From Gemmatimonadota bacterium (lineage in GTDB: Bacteria; Gemmatimonadota; Gemmatimonadetes; Longimicrobiales; Gaopeijiaceae): a stretch of DNA of 64,000 nt. Made by a program: the position numbers and the translations under genes. Positions 25,321 through 33,910 of this stretch are shown here, piece after piece. Where the stretch lies: contig JAJDTB010000038.1 in NCBI GenBank assembly GCA_022827345.1, positions 62,001-126,000 on the forward strand. Direction: 5' to 3'. The notes under the pieces were generated by a model that was given only the letters and a program-made list of their open reading frames with translations, was not told the origin of the DNA and ran no database searches. The first letter of the stretch is position 1, and each line of letters begins with the position of its first letter.

Positions 25321-26355
25321 TTGTCCACTACGACCCTGACGACCCCCCAAGCCGAACCCATGGCCGACGTCGCCCTCGCCGAGCGCATCCAGGAGGGGCG
25401 CGAGAAGATCCTCTCCGAGGTCCGCAAGATCATCATCGGGCAGGAGGAGGCGGTGGAGCACGTGCTGCTTACCCTGCTGGTGGGCGGCAACAGCCTGATC
25501 GTGGGCGTGCCCGGCCTGGCCAAGACGCTGCTGATCCACTCGATCGCGCAGGTGCTGGACCTGAACTTCTCGCGCATCCAGTTCACGCCGGACCTGATGC
25601 CGTCGGACATCACGGGGACGGACATCATCCAGCAGCGTGAGGACGGGACGCGGGGGATGGAGTTCGCGCCCGGGCCGATCTTCGCGAACGTGGTTCTCGC
25701 CGACGAGATCAACCGTACGCCGCCGAAGACCCAGGCCGCGCTGCTCGAGGCGATGCAGGAGCACCGCGTCACCGTGCAGGCCAACACCTACGAGCTGGCG
25801 CCGCCGTTCTACGTCTTCGCCACGCAGAATCCGATCGAGCTCGAGGGGACCTACCCGCTGCCCGAGGCACAGCTGGACCGGTTCATGTTCCACATCCGCA
25901 TGGACCACCTCGAAGAGGACGAGGAGATGGAGGTGGTGCGGGAGACGACCGACGAGGTCGAACCCGAGCTGAGCGCGGTGGTGTCGCGCGACGACATGAT
26001 CGCTTTTCATGACCTGGTGCGGCGCGTGCCGGTGTCGGAGCCGGTGATGCGCTACGCGGTCGGTCTGGTGCGCGCCAGCCGGCCGAATCCGAACGGCGGC
26101 CTCGATTTCATCAAGAAGTGGGTCGCGCACGGGGCCAGCGTGCGGGCCGCCCAGTACCTGATTCTGGGGGGGAAGGCGCGGGCGCTCACGCAAGGACGGC
26201 TGACCGTGAGTTTCGAGGACATCCGGGCCCTTGCGATGCCGGTCATGCGGCACCGCATCCTCACGAACTTCCACGCGGAGTCCGAGGGGCGGACGACGGA
26301 CGAGCTGGTGGAGATGCTGCTGGGCGCGGTGCCGATGCCCAGGTCGGGGATGTAG
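25321..26355 (+). CDS. MoxR-family AAA+ ATPase
   Basis: A TTG at 25321 preceded by GAAGAGGTG gives 344 residues. The AAA+ elements are intact: Walker A GVPGLAKT (62-69), Walker B VVLADEIN (124-131), the MoxR-specific FTPDLMPSDITG (88-99) and ATQNPIELEGTYPLPEAQLDRF with the arginine/sensor region. MoxR proteins are chaperone-like ATPases that activate VWA-domain partners; here those are the DUF58 protein 62 bases downstream and the two VWA membrane proteins. It is cytoplasmic. Sequence conservation is the best in this operon, so it is the most reliable anchor for the operon's identity. Confidence 0.96.
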   Translation: MSTTTLTTPQAEPMADVALAERIQEGREKILSEVRKIIIGQEEAVEHVLLTLLVGGNSLIVGVPGLAKTLLIHSIAQVLDLNFSRIQFTPDLMPSDITGTDIIQQREDGTRGMEFAPGPIFANVVLADEINRTPPKTQAALLEAMQEHRVTVQANTYELAPPFYVFATQNPIELEGTYPLPEAQLDRFMFHIRMDHLEEDEEMEVVRETTDEVEPELSAVVSRDDMIAFHDLVRRVPVSEPVMRYAVGLVRASRPNPNGGLDFIKKWVAHGASVRAAQYLILGGKARALTQGRLTVSFEDIRALAMPVMRHRILTNFHAESEGRTTDELVEMLLGAVPMPRSGM

Positions 26356-26417
26356 GGAACCGGGTGAGCAGGGTGCCCGCCCTCGTGTCCGCGACCGCTG
26401 GCCGGGTGTAGTTCGCC

Positions 26418-27365
26418 ATGGCCGCGAAGGGCTCCCGCTCGCCGCGCGCGTCGTTCCTCGACCCCGTCATCCTGGCGAGGATCGACAACCTGCAGTTGCT
26501 CGCGCGCACCGTGGTCGAGGGCTTCATGCAGGGGATCCACCGCTCGCCCTTTCTGGGAGTGAGCATGGACTTCGCCGAGCACCGCCCCTACATGCCCGGC
26601 GACGACATCCGCAGGATCGACTGGCGGCTCTACGCCCGCACCGACCGCTTCTACATCAAGCAGTTCGAGGCCGAGACGAACGCCGACGTGTGTTTCCTGC
26701 TGGACGTCTCCGCCTCGATGGGATACGGCTCCGGCGACATCACCAAGCTGGACTACGGACGCTTCCTGACCGCGAGCCTGGCGTACTTTTCGGCCGGGCA
26801 GAAGGACCGGGTCGGACTGTACGCCTTCGATAGCGATGTGGTGGAGCACGTGCGGCCCTCCGCGGCCCATCTCGACAAGGTGCTGCACGCAGTGGCGCGC
26901 GTGAAGGCGCAGCGCGAGGGCAGCTGGGACCGGCCGCTGGCTCGGGTCGGCAGCACCTTCCGCCGCCGCGGCATCATGGTGGTCGTGTCGGACTTCTACC
27001 ACGATCCCGCGGAGATCTCGGAGAGGCTGGGCTTCTTCCGCGCGCAGGGGAGCGACGTGGTGGCGTTCCACATCCTCGATCCCGCCGAGATCGATTTCCC
27101 CTTCGTGCAGGCGGCCAACTTCCAGGACCTGGAAACGCGGGAGCTCCTTCCGGTGAAGCCCGAGAAGCTGGCCAGCGCCTATCAGGAGCAGGTCAGGGCG
27201 CACATCGACGCGCTCGGCAAGCTCTTCGGCAAGCAGCAGGTCGACTACGTGCTCCTCAACTCGGCCGAACCGCTGGACGAGGCGCTGTACGCCTATCTCA
27301 TGTTCCGCCAGCACCGGCGCGGCGGGTCCGACCCTGCCCGGATGGCGCGGACCGGGAGCGAGTAG
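26418..27365 (+). CDS. DUF58 protein with degenerate-VWA fold
   Basis: A 315-residue soluble protein. The DUF58 signature is MDFAEHRPYMPGDDIRRIDWRLYARTDRFYIKQFE (in pieces from about residue 51 to 85). It is followed by a VWA-like core with LLDVSASMGYGS (about 95-106, D-x-S-x-S intact) and GIMVVVSDFYHDP. This is the standard partner of MoxR: the ATPase is thought to remodel complexes held by the DUF58 protein. The stop is 6 bases before the BatA-like gene. A transmembrane part is lacking, so it must act at the cytoplasmic face. Confidence 0.94.
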   Translation: MAAKGSRSPRASFLDPVILARIDNLQLLARTVVEGFMQGIHRSPFLGVSMDFAEHRPYMPGDDIRRIDWRLYARTDRFYIKQFEAETNADVCFLLDVSASMGYGSGDITKLDYGRFLTASLAYFSAGQKDRVGLYAFDSDVVEHVRPSAAHLDKVLHAVARVKAQREGSWDRPLARVGSTFRRRGIMVVVSDFYHDPAEISERLGFFRAQGSDVVAFHILDPAEIDFPFVQAANFQDLETRELLPVKPEKLASAYQEQVRAHIDALGKLFGKQQVDYVLLNSAEPLDEALYAYLMFRQHRRGGSDPARMARTGSE

Positions 27366-27371
27366 CTACAG

Positions 27372-29477
27372 GTGAGTTTCCTGACCCCGCTGTTCCTGAT
27401 CGCGCTGGCGGGGCTCGTGGGTCCGATTCTGCTGCACCTGACGCGGCAGGAGCGGGGCAGGCCCGTGCGGTTCCCCTCGCTGATGTTCCTGGAGAAGATC
27501 CCGTTCCAGGAGAAGTCGCGGCGCCGGATCCGGCACTGGCTCCTGCTGATCGTGCGGCTGGCGGCGCTGGGGCTGTTGATCGCGGCCTTCGCGCGTCCGT
27601 TTGTGCGCGGGGGGCGGCTGGCGGCGGTGGGCGGGCCGGCGGCCGAGGAGGTGGTCATCATGCTCGACCAATCGTGGTCGATGGAGATGGGCGACAACTG
27701 GGACGAAGCGGTGTCGCGGGCGCGGTCGGTGGTGGGTGCGCTCCGGCCTCGCGACCGCGTGTCGCTGATCGCCTTCTCGGAGACGCCGACGCTGCTGCAT
27801 CGCTCGATCTCCGAGCCCGCTCGAATCAACGCCGCCCTGGACACCCTGAGCACCACCTCCCTGGCGACGCGCTTCGCGCCGGCGGTCAAGCTGGCCGCAT
27901 CCACGCTCGCCGCGTCGAACCTGTCCCGGCAGCGGGTGGTGCTGATCAGCGACTTCCAGCGCACGGGGTGGCGTCCCGACCCCGATGCAACGCTGCCGGA
28001 GGGGATCGTGGTCGAAAGCGTGGCGGTCGGGGGGGAGGAGTCGGCGAATCTGGCGCTGGTCGACCTGGAGCTGGGTCGTCAGGGCGCCGGAGCGCGGGAG
28101 CGGGTGACGGTGGGGGCGCGCGTGGTGAATACCGGCGAGGAGGAGGTGGCGGCGGACGTGTTGCTGCTGATCGACGAGATCGAGGTCGAGACGGCCACGG
28201 TGACGGTGCCGGGGGGCGGGGCGGCGGCGGTGGGGTTCGCGCCGTTCACGCTGACGGCGCCGTTCACGCGCGGTGAGCTGCGCCTGGCGGAGGAGGCGGA
28301 CGAGGGCCTCGAGCAGGACAACACGCTCAGCTTCGTGGCGTCGCCGGGGGGTGATCTGGGGGTGGTGATCGCCGATCCGCTGGGTGCGGGGGATTCGAAT
28401 CTGTATCTGCGTGGAGCGCTGCAGATCGCCGAGGGCGCGGGATTCGCGGCGAGCGTGGCGCGGGCGGTGCCGGACGAGGACCGGCTGGCCGGGACCGAAG
28501 TGGTGATTCTGAACGGTGGGGCGTTTCCGGGCGGGGCCGCGGGCGACCGGCTGCGCGCCTTCGTCGAGGGCGGCGGCGGGCTGCTCTTCGTACTCGGGGA
28601 GCGCTCGACGGTGCCAGCGGTGCACGCGGACTTTCTGCCCGCGGCCGTCGGCGGGGTGGTCGAGGGCGGCGGGGAGCGGCACCTCGGCTTCGTCGACTAC
28701 GACCATGCCGTGTTCGAGGCGTTTCGCGGGCCGCGGTCGGGCGACTTCTCGCGGGCGTCGTTCTACCGGACCCGTGCGCTGACGGCCACCGACGGCGAGG
28801 TGCTGGCCCGCTTCGACGACGGCGCGGCGGCCCTGATCGAGGGGCGCCGCGGCCAGGGCCGAGTGATGATCTGGGCGACCGGGCTCGACCGGTTCTGGAA
28901 CAACCTGGCGCTGCAGCCCGTCTATCTGCCCTTCGTGCACAGGGTGACCTGGCACCTGGGGGGACGCGGTGAAGTGCCGGCGTGGCACCTGGCCGGCTCG
29001 ACGGTCAACGTGGCCGGCCTGGCCGAGTCGGCGGGCGTGCTCGAAATCCCGGAGGGCGCGGTGGCAATGGAGCCGGGAGGCGGTTCGGTGCCGCTGGGTG
29101 GTGGCGAGTCGGTCCTGAAGCTCGACCGGCGCGGGATCTGGGAGATCCGTCCGCCGGGGCAGCGGCCCGACCATCCGCTCGCCCTGGCGGTGAATGTGGA
29201 CGTGGCCGAGTCCGATCTGACGCAGCTGGACGTGGAGGCGTTCCAGGCGGCGGTGGGGGGCGCGGCAACGTTGGTGGACGGGGGCGGGGGGTCCGGCGAC
29301 GGGGAGGCAGCAGCCGACATCGCCGGCGAAGACTTCGAGAAGAGCCAGGCGTTCTGGCGCTATATTCTGGCTGCGGTCTTTCTGCTGATGGCTTCGGAGA
29401 CCATGTTGTCGAATCGGCTGTCGCGCGACCGCATCAAGGAGGGGGAACATGTCACCGACGGGCAACCGGCGCTCTGA
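27372..29477 (+). CDS. BatA-like membrane protein with VWA domain
   Basis: The 701-residue product opens with the Aerotolerance/BatA N-terminal module: a helix (LTPLFLIALAGLVGPILLHL), RFPSLMFLEKIP and a second helix (HWLLLIVRLAALGLLIAAFA). A VWA domain follows with MIDAS MLDQSWSMEMGD (98-109), then an Ig-like region and a GATase1-like domain (VVILNGGAFPGGAAGDRLRAF ... GGGLLFVLGERS). A last helix (YILAAVFLLMASETML) anchors the C-terminus. It mirrors the protein at 16719 in architecture, so the two are probably ancient paralogues. The 29-base overlap with the next gene implies translational coupling. Function: envelope-spanning assembly factor, by analogy only. Confidence 0.9.
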   Translation: MSFLTPLFLIALAGLVGPILLHLTRQERGRPVRFPSLMFLEKIPFQEKSRRRIRHWLLLIVRLAALGLLIAAFARPFVRGGRLAAVGGPAAEEVVIMLDQSWSMEMGDNWDEAVSRARSVVGALRPRDRVSLIAFSETPTLLHRSISEPARINAALDTLSTTSLATRFAPAVKLAASTLAASNLSRQRVVLISDFQRTGWRPDPDATLPEGIVVESVAVGGEESANLALVDLELGRQGAGARERVTVGARVVNTGEEEVAADVLLLIDEIEVETATVTVPGGGAAAVGFAPFTLTAPFTRGELRLAEEADEGLEQDNTLSFVASPGGDLGVVIADPLGAGDSNLYLRGALQIAEGAGFAASVARAVPDEDRLAGTEVVILNGGAFPGGAAGDRLRAFVEGGGGLLFVLGERSTVPAVHADFLPAAVGGVVEGGGERHLGFVDYDHAVFEAFRGPRSGDFSRASFYRTRALTATDGEVLARFDDGAAALIEGRRGQGRVMIWATGLDRFWNNLALQPVYLPFVHRVTWHLGGRGEVPAWHLAGSTVNVAGLAESAGVLEIPEGAVAMEPGGGSVPLGGGESVLKLDRRGIWEIRPPGQRPDHPLALAVNVDVAESDLTQLDVEAFQAAVGGAATLVDGGGGSGDGEAAADIAGEDFEKSQAFWRYILAAVFLLMASETMLSNRLSRDRIKEGEHVTDGQPAL

Positions 29478-32400
29478 CGGCGAAATCCTGCGGGTCGTAG
29501 GCCGCGTCCGCCGACGTTGGCGGCTCAAGCTGCTGCTCCGCGGACTGGCTCTCACCATCGGCGGAGTCCTCCTCACCTTCCTGATCTCCGCGTCCGGTCT
29601 CGAGGCCCTGCGCTTCACGCCCGGAGCCGTGACCGGCATGCGGATCCTGTTGTGGGTGGTCGTCACCTTCTTCCTGGCGCGCTGGATCCTCTGGCCGCTC
29701 CTGCGTCCCGTCTCGGATGAGCGCGTCGCGCTCTACCTGGAGGAGAACGAGCCTTCACTGCAGTCGCGTGTGCTCACCGCCATCGAATCCGCCAAGGGCG
29801 GCCGCTTCGCCGATTCGGAGCTGTCGCGCGAGGTGGTGCGGCGCGCGGTGTGGCGGTGCCGGCGCATCGACTACGGCCGGCGCATCGAGCAGCGCTCCAT
29901 CCGCCGCTCCACCGGCATGCTCGGCGGCCTGACCCTCGCGTCCGTGGTCCTCCTTCTCGTCGGCCCCGGGTTCCTGCGGCACGGGATGTCGGCACTCTTC
30001 TTCCCCGTCCGCGCGGCCGAATCGGTCAACCCGTACAGCGTCGGCGTCGAGCCCGGCGACACGGTCATCTCGCGCAACTCCGACCTCATGGTCTCGGCCG
30101 TGCTGCGCGGCTTCGCGTCCGACGACGTGGTGCTGTACACCCGTGCCGACGGCGACGACGGCTTCCTGTCGCTCCCGATGATCGAGGACGGCACCGGCGC
30201 ATTCGAGGGACTGCTCCTCAACGTCGCCGAGGAGACCACGTACTACGTCGAGGCCAACGGCGTCCGCTCCGGCACCTTCACCCTCGGCGTCGCCGACCTG
30301 CCCGCCGTCGACCGGCTGGAGATGGTCTACCACTTCCCGCGCTACACGCGCCTCGCCCCGCGCCGCTTCGAGTACGGCGGCGACGTGGCCGCGCTGGCGG
30401 GCACCCGTGTCGAGCTCACCGTCACGCCCACCCTCGCCACGCCATCCGCGCAGCTGGTGATGGACACGGGGGACACGATCAGCATGGAGACCGGGCCGGA
30501 GGGCAATTACACGGCCTCGTTCATCGTGCGCGACGACGGCTTCTACGGGATCAGGTTCCTGGCCCACGGCGATGTCTGGGTGGCCGGTGCGCCGGACTAC
30601 CGGATCGACGTGCTGCACGACCAGGGGCCGTCGATCTCCTTCAGCCGGCCGGGGCGCGACATCACGGTCAGCTCGATCGAGGAGGTCTTCCTGGAAGCCC
30701 GCGCCGACGACGATCTGGGCGTCGCCGATATCTCGCTGATCTACAGCGTCAACGGCGGGCCGTCCGACACTCTGCAGATCCACTCGGCCGGCGGCGCGCC
30801 CCTCACCGAGGTGACGGCGGGCCACACCGTCTTCCTGGAGGACTACGAGCTGGAAGTGGGCGACCTGGTCGCCTACCACGGCGTCGTGCGCGACAACGCG
30901 CCTTCGCCCAACGAGTCGATGACCGACATCTACTTCCTGCAGATTCGCCCCTTCCGCCGCGACTATCGCGAGGCCGAGGGCGGCGGAGGCCAGGGAGGCG
31001 GTGGCGGCGGCGGGGGCGGCGGCGACATGGAGCAGGATCTGTCGGCGCTGCAGCGCCAGATCATCGCGGCGACCTTCAACCTGGTCCGCGACCGGGACAG
31101 CTACGCGCCCGAGAGCTGGGAGGAGAACGTCGTCAGCGTCGCACTCACCCAGGAGCGGCTGCGGGAGCAGGTGGAGACGCTCGGCCAGCGGATTGTGAAC
31201 CGCGGGATCGGCGGTGCGGACGAGGCGTTCCAGCGCATCGTGGAGGCGCTGCCGGTCGCCGTCGAGGCGATGAACGAGGCGGTGGATTCCCTGCGGGCCG
31301 TGAAGCCGAGCGGGGCGATCCAGGCCGAGCAGCGCTCGCTCCGGCAGCTCCAGAAGGCCGAGGAAACCTACGAGCGCTTCGTGTCGCAACAGCCCCAGCA
31401 GCCGGGCGGAGGCGGGGGGCGGCAGCAGGGACCCAGCGCCGAGGACCTGGCCGATCTCTTCGAGCTGGAGACCGACAAACTGCGCAACCAGTACGAGACC
31501 GTGCAGCGCAGCCAGCAGGAGACCGCCGACCAGGAAGTCGACGAGTTGATGGAGAAGCTGCGTGAACTCGCGCGCCGGCAGGAGCAGGAGCTCGAGCGGC
31601 AGCAGCGCCGGGCGGCGGCTCAGCAGGGCGGCCAGCAGGGGGGCGGCAGTGACGCGGCGCGGGCGCTGGCCGAGGAGGCCGAGGAGGCGGCTCGCAGGTT
31701 GGAGCGCCTGTCGCGCGAGTCCGGTGACCGGCGGCTCGAGGAGGTCGCGCGCCAGATGCAGCAATCGGCCGATGCGATGCGGCGGTCCGCGGCGAGTGGG
31801 GGAAGCGCGGGGGTGGCCGAGGCGCGCAGCGCGCTGCGGCGGCTGCGGGAGGCACGGGACGATCTCGGGGGCGCGCAGGACGAGCGGCTCGAGCGCGATC
31901 TGGAGGATGCGCGCCAGCGGGTCGACGAGCTCGGCCGCCAGCAGGAGGACGTCGAGAACCGCATGGAGCAGATGGCAAGGGTGGGCCGTCCGTCCGCAGA
32001 TCAGGTAGGGCGGATCCGCGAAACCAAGGAGGACATGGCCGAAGAGGTGGGCGACATCCTGGCCAATCTGGACCAGCTCGCGGCGACGGCTCGCCGGGAT
32101 GGTACGGAGGGCGCCGCCGAACTTCAGGAAGCGACGGAGACCATCCGCGACACGCAGCTGCGCGAGCGCCTGCTCTATTCGCGCGGGCTCGTCGGGCGTC
32201 CCGGGCAGGAGGAGTACGCCGAGGCGTTCGAGAATCAGACCGCGCAGGCGATCCAGTCACTCGGGAATCGGCTGGACGAGGCGGCAGAGGCGATTCAGGG
32301 ACGCGCACAGGACAATTCCGAGCAGGAAGCGCTCGAGTCGGCGCGTGACCTGGTGCGCAGCCTCGAGTCGATGGAGCGTCGGCTGAGAGCTGGTGGGCAG

Positions 32401-32955
32401 GAGGGCGGTGAGCAGGAGGGTGGTGAGCAGCAAGGCGGTGAACAACAGGGCGGACAGCAGCAGGGCGGCCAACAGCAAGGCGGACAGCAGCAGGGCGGCA
32501 ACCCGACCGGCGGTGAACGCAACGCCGGAGGCGCTCCCGGTGCGAGGGACTACCGCGACGGTGATTGGCGAGGGGGCGGCCCCCGCAACTTCGACCCCGA
32601 TGCAATACGCCAACTGCGGCGCGAGGCCCGCGAGCGCCTGGGCGAGACGGTGGCGCTGGGTCAGCTGCTCGAACGCATCGGCGCCGACCCCCAGGAACTC
32701 CGCGACATGATCGAGGCCATGCGCGCGCTGGACCGCGAGCGGACCTACGCGGACCCGATGGAGGTGATGCGGCTGCAGCAGGAGCTCGTCGAGACCATCA
32801 AGCAGCTCGAATTCCGGCTTCGGCGGGAGTTCGCCACGGACGAGGAGGGCGAGATCTTCCTCTACCAGTCCGGCGACGTCCCCGACGAGTACCGGGCTCT
32901 GGTCGAGGAATACTACCGCGCATTGGCACGAGGCAGAGGAAGCGAGCGCCGGTGA
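29449..32955 (+). CDS. DUF4175-like membrane protein with long coiled coil and Gly/Gln repeats
   Basis: This 1168-residue protein has hydrophobic helices at about 26-46, 65-85 and 155-172 and then a periplasmic beta-rich region (about 180-500; SVGVEPGDTVISRNSDLMV and similar Ig-like strands). A poly-glycine run at about 510-523 marks the border to a very long charged coiled coil (about 525-950) rich in Glu, Arg and Gln. A Gly-Gln-Glu repeat follows at about 983-1020. The C-terminal 130 residues are again helical (RQLRREARERLGETVALGQL). The layout matches DUF4175 proteins found next to MoxR/DUF58 genes. It is the largest member of the operon and probably the structural rod of the complex. ATG at 29449 lies inside the previous gene. 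Confidence 0.8.
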   Translation: MSPTGNRRSDGEILRVVGRVRRRWRLKLLLRGLALTIGGVLLTFLISASGLEALRFTPGAVTGMRILLWVVVTFFLARWILWPLLRPVSDERVALYLEENEPSLQSRVLTAIESAKGGRFADSELSREVVRRAVWRCRRIDYGRRIEQRSIRRSTGMLGGLTLASVVLLLVGPGFLRHGMSALFFPVRAAESVNPYSVGVEPGDTVISRNSDLMVSAVLRGFASDDVVLYTRADGDDGFLSLPMIEDGTGAFEGLLLNVAEETTYYVEANGVRSGTFTLGVADLPAVDRLEMVYHFPRYTRLAPRRFEYGGDVAALAGTRVELTVTPTLATPSAQLVMDTGDTISMETGPEGNYTASFIVRDDGFYGIRFLAHGDVWVAGAPDYRIDVLHDQGPSISFSRPGRDITVSSIEEVFLEARADDDLGVADISLIYSVNGGPSDTLQIHSAGGAPLTEVTAGHTVFLEDYELEVGDLVAYHGVVRDNAPSPNESMTDIYFLQIRPFRRDYREAEGGGGQGGGGGGGGGGDMEQDLSALQRQIIAATFNLVRDRDSYAPESWEENVVSVALTQERLREQVETLGQRIVNRGIGGADEAFQRIVEALPVAVEAMNEAVDSLRAVKPSGAIQAEQRSLRQLQKAEETYERFVSQQPQQPGGGGGRQQGPSAEDLADLFELETDKLRNQYETVQRSQQETADQEVDELMEKLRELARRQEQELERQQRRAAAQQGGQQGGGSDAARALAEEAEEAARRLERLSRESGDRRLEEVARQMQQSADAMRRSAASGGSAGVAEARSALRRLREARDDLGGAQDERLERDLEDARQRVDELGRQQEDVENRMEQMARVGRPSADQVGRIRETKEDMAEEVGDILANLDQLAATARRDGTEGAAELQEATETIRDTQLRERLLYSRGLVGRPGQEEYAEAFENQTAQAIQSLGNRLDEAAEAIQGRAQDNSEQEALESARDLVRSLESMERRLRAGGQEGGEQEGGEQQGGEQQGGQQQGGQQQGGQQQGGNPTGGERNAGGAPGARDYRDGDWRGGGPRNFDPDAIRQLRREARERLGETVALGQLLERIGADPQELRDMIEAMRALDRERTYADPMEVMRLQQELVETIKQLEFRLRREFATDEEGEIFLYQSGDVPDEYRALVEEYYRALARGRGSERR
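32395..32512 (+). repeat. In-frame Gln/Gly repeat tract
   Basis: A 12-base unit encoding G-G-x-Q (CAGGGCGG-type) is repeated about nine times within the DUF4175-like gene; the amino-acid unit drifts from GGEQE to GGQQQ. It is a coding low-complexity tract, prone to slippage, and may vary in length between strains. Confidence 0.7.
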
Positions 32956-33770
32956 GCAATTCTCCCGCCGCGCCCACGGCGGCCACCCGCGACATCAAGT
33001 TGTCCATCGAGATCCGGGCACCGGCGGATGCCGTTTGGCGAGCGATCAGCGAGGGCGAGCGCGTTGCCAACTGGTTCGCGCCCATCGCCTCCGGCGAAAT
33101 CGGCGAAGGCGGCCACCTCAAGGTGTCGTGGGGCGGCGAGGCGGTGTGGACCAGTTGGGTCACCGTCTGGGAACCGCCGCACCGGCTCCGCCTGGTTGAC
33201 GAACTTCCTGAAGGGGCGGCTGACGAAGGCGCCCAAATGGCGCTTGAATACCGCCTCGAGCCCGCGAACGGCGGCACCCGCCTCACCCTCGTGAACTCGG
33301 GTCTGTCGGCCGATCCCTCCTGGGACGACGGCGTCCACATGATGACCAACGGGTGGCGGTTCTTCCTCTGGAACCTCAAGCACTACCTTGAGCGGCACCC
33401 GGACTCGCGCCGCACGATGATCAGCGAGCGGCCGTGGGTGACGGGTACCCGCGAGCAGGTGTGGGACGCGGTATTGGGAGTGGACGGTCTTGGCGGCGTG
33501 CCGGCGCGGCCTGGCGACCGGTTCACCCTCCGGCTCGATAGCGGCGAGATGCTCGAAGGCACCGTCGTCCTCTGCGACCGGCCCTGGGCGTTCGCCGGAA
33601 TGGTGGCCTCGCTGAACGACGGCGTCCTGCACGTCGAGATGGAGGGGAGCGGGGACCGATGGAAGATGGGTGTTTGGCTTTCGATGTACGGAGTGGAGGA
33701 AGAGCGATGCAAAGAGATCGGCAAGGCGCTCGGGCAAACGATGTCGCGTCTGTTTCCCGAGGAGGGCTGA
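32952..33770 (+). CDS. SRPBCC (AHSA1/START-like) protein
   Basis: A GTG overlapping the previous stop (GTGA) gives 272 residues. The first half is a clear AHSA1-type domain: IKLSIEIRAPADAVWRAI, ERVANWFAP, GGHLKVSWGGE, WEPPHRLRLVDE, GGTRLTLVNSGL and GWRFFLWNLKHYLE. The second half (TREQVWDAVLGVDGLG to SLNDGVLHVEME) reads like a second, shorter SRPBCC copy. These domains form a cavity for a hydrophobic ligand; AHSA1 relatives also bind Hsp90-type chaperones. There is no signal peptide, so it is cytoplasmic. As the last gene of the long operon it could be a ligand sensor or chaperone cofactor, which is inference. Confidence 0.82.
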   Translation: MSNSPAAPTAATRDIKLSIEIRAPADAVWRAISEGERVANWFAPIASGEIGEGGHLKVSWGGEAVWTSWVTVWEPPHRLRLVDELPEGAADEGAQMALEYRLEPANGGTRLTLVNSGLSADPSWDDGVHMMTNGWRFFLWNLKHYLERHPDSRRTMISERPWVTGTREQVWDAVLGVDGLGGVPARPGDRFTLRLDSGEMLEGTVVLCDRPWAFAGMVASLNDGVLHVEMEGSGDRWKMGVWLSMYGVEEERCKEIGKALGQTMSRLFPEEG

Positions 33771-33860
33771 GGGCGACCCCAACGGACCGCGGAAACACCC
33801 TCCTGCGCATTCAGCGGGCACGGCATCCGCGTTTGACGGCACGCTTCACGCGCTCTATTT

Positions 33861-33897
33861 GTAATGTTTACATTACGATTTGTAATGTTGTCATTAC
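33861..33897. promoter_or_regulatory. Tandem perfect palindromes, 21-bp period (operator)
   Basis: GTAATG-TTTA-CATTAC (33861-33876) and GTAATG-TTGT-CATTAC (33882-33897) are both perfect 6-bp inverted repeats with 4-base centres. Their starts are exactly 21 bases apart. They sit in an AT-rich window between the SRPBCC stop and the signal peptide of the WD40/amidohydrolase protein, hence in its expected promoter. The same pair, less perfect, occurs at 7945-7981. The size and symmetry suit a dimeric helix-turn-helix repressor. Confidence 0.68.
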
Positions 33898-33910
33898 ATT
33901 TCTCCAATCC

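Noticed and set aside
32395-32512. Short tandem repeats as a CRISPR array
   Set aside because: The units are 12 bases, contiguous, without spacers and in frame with the DUF4175-like gene.
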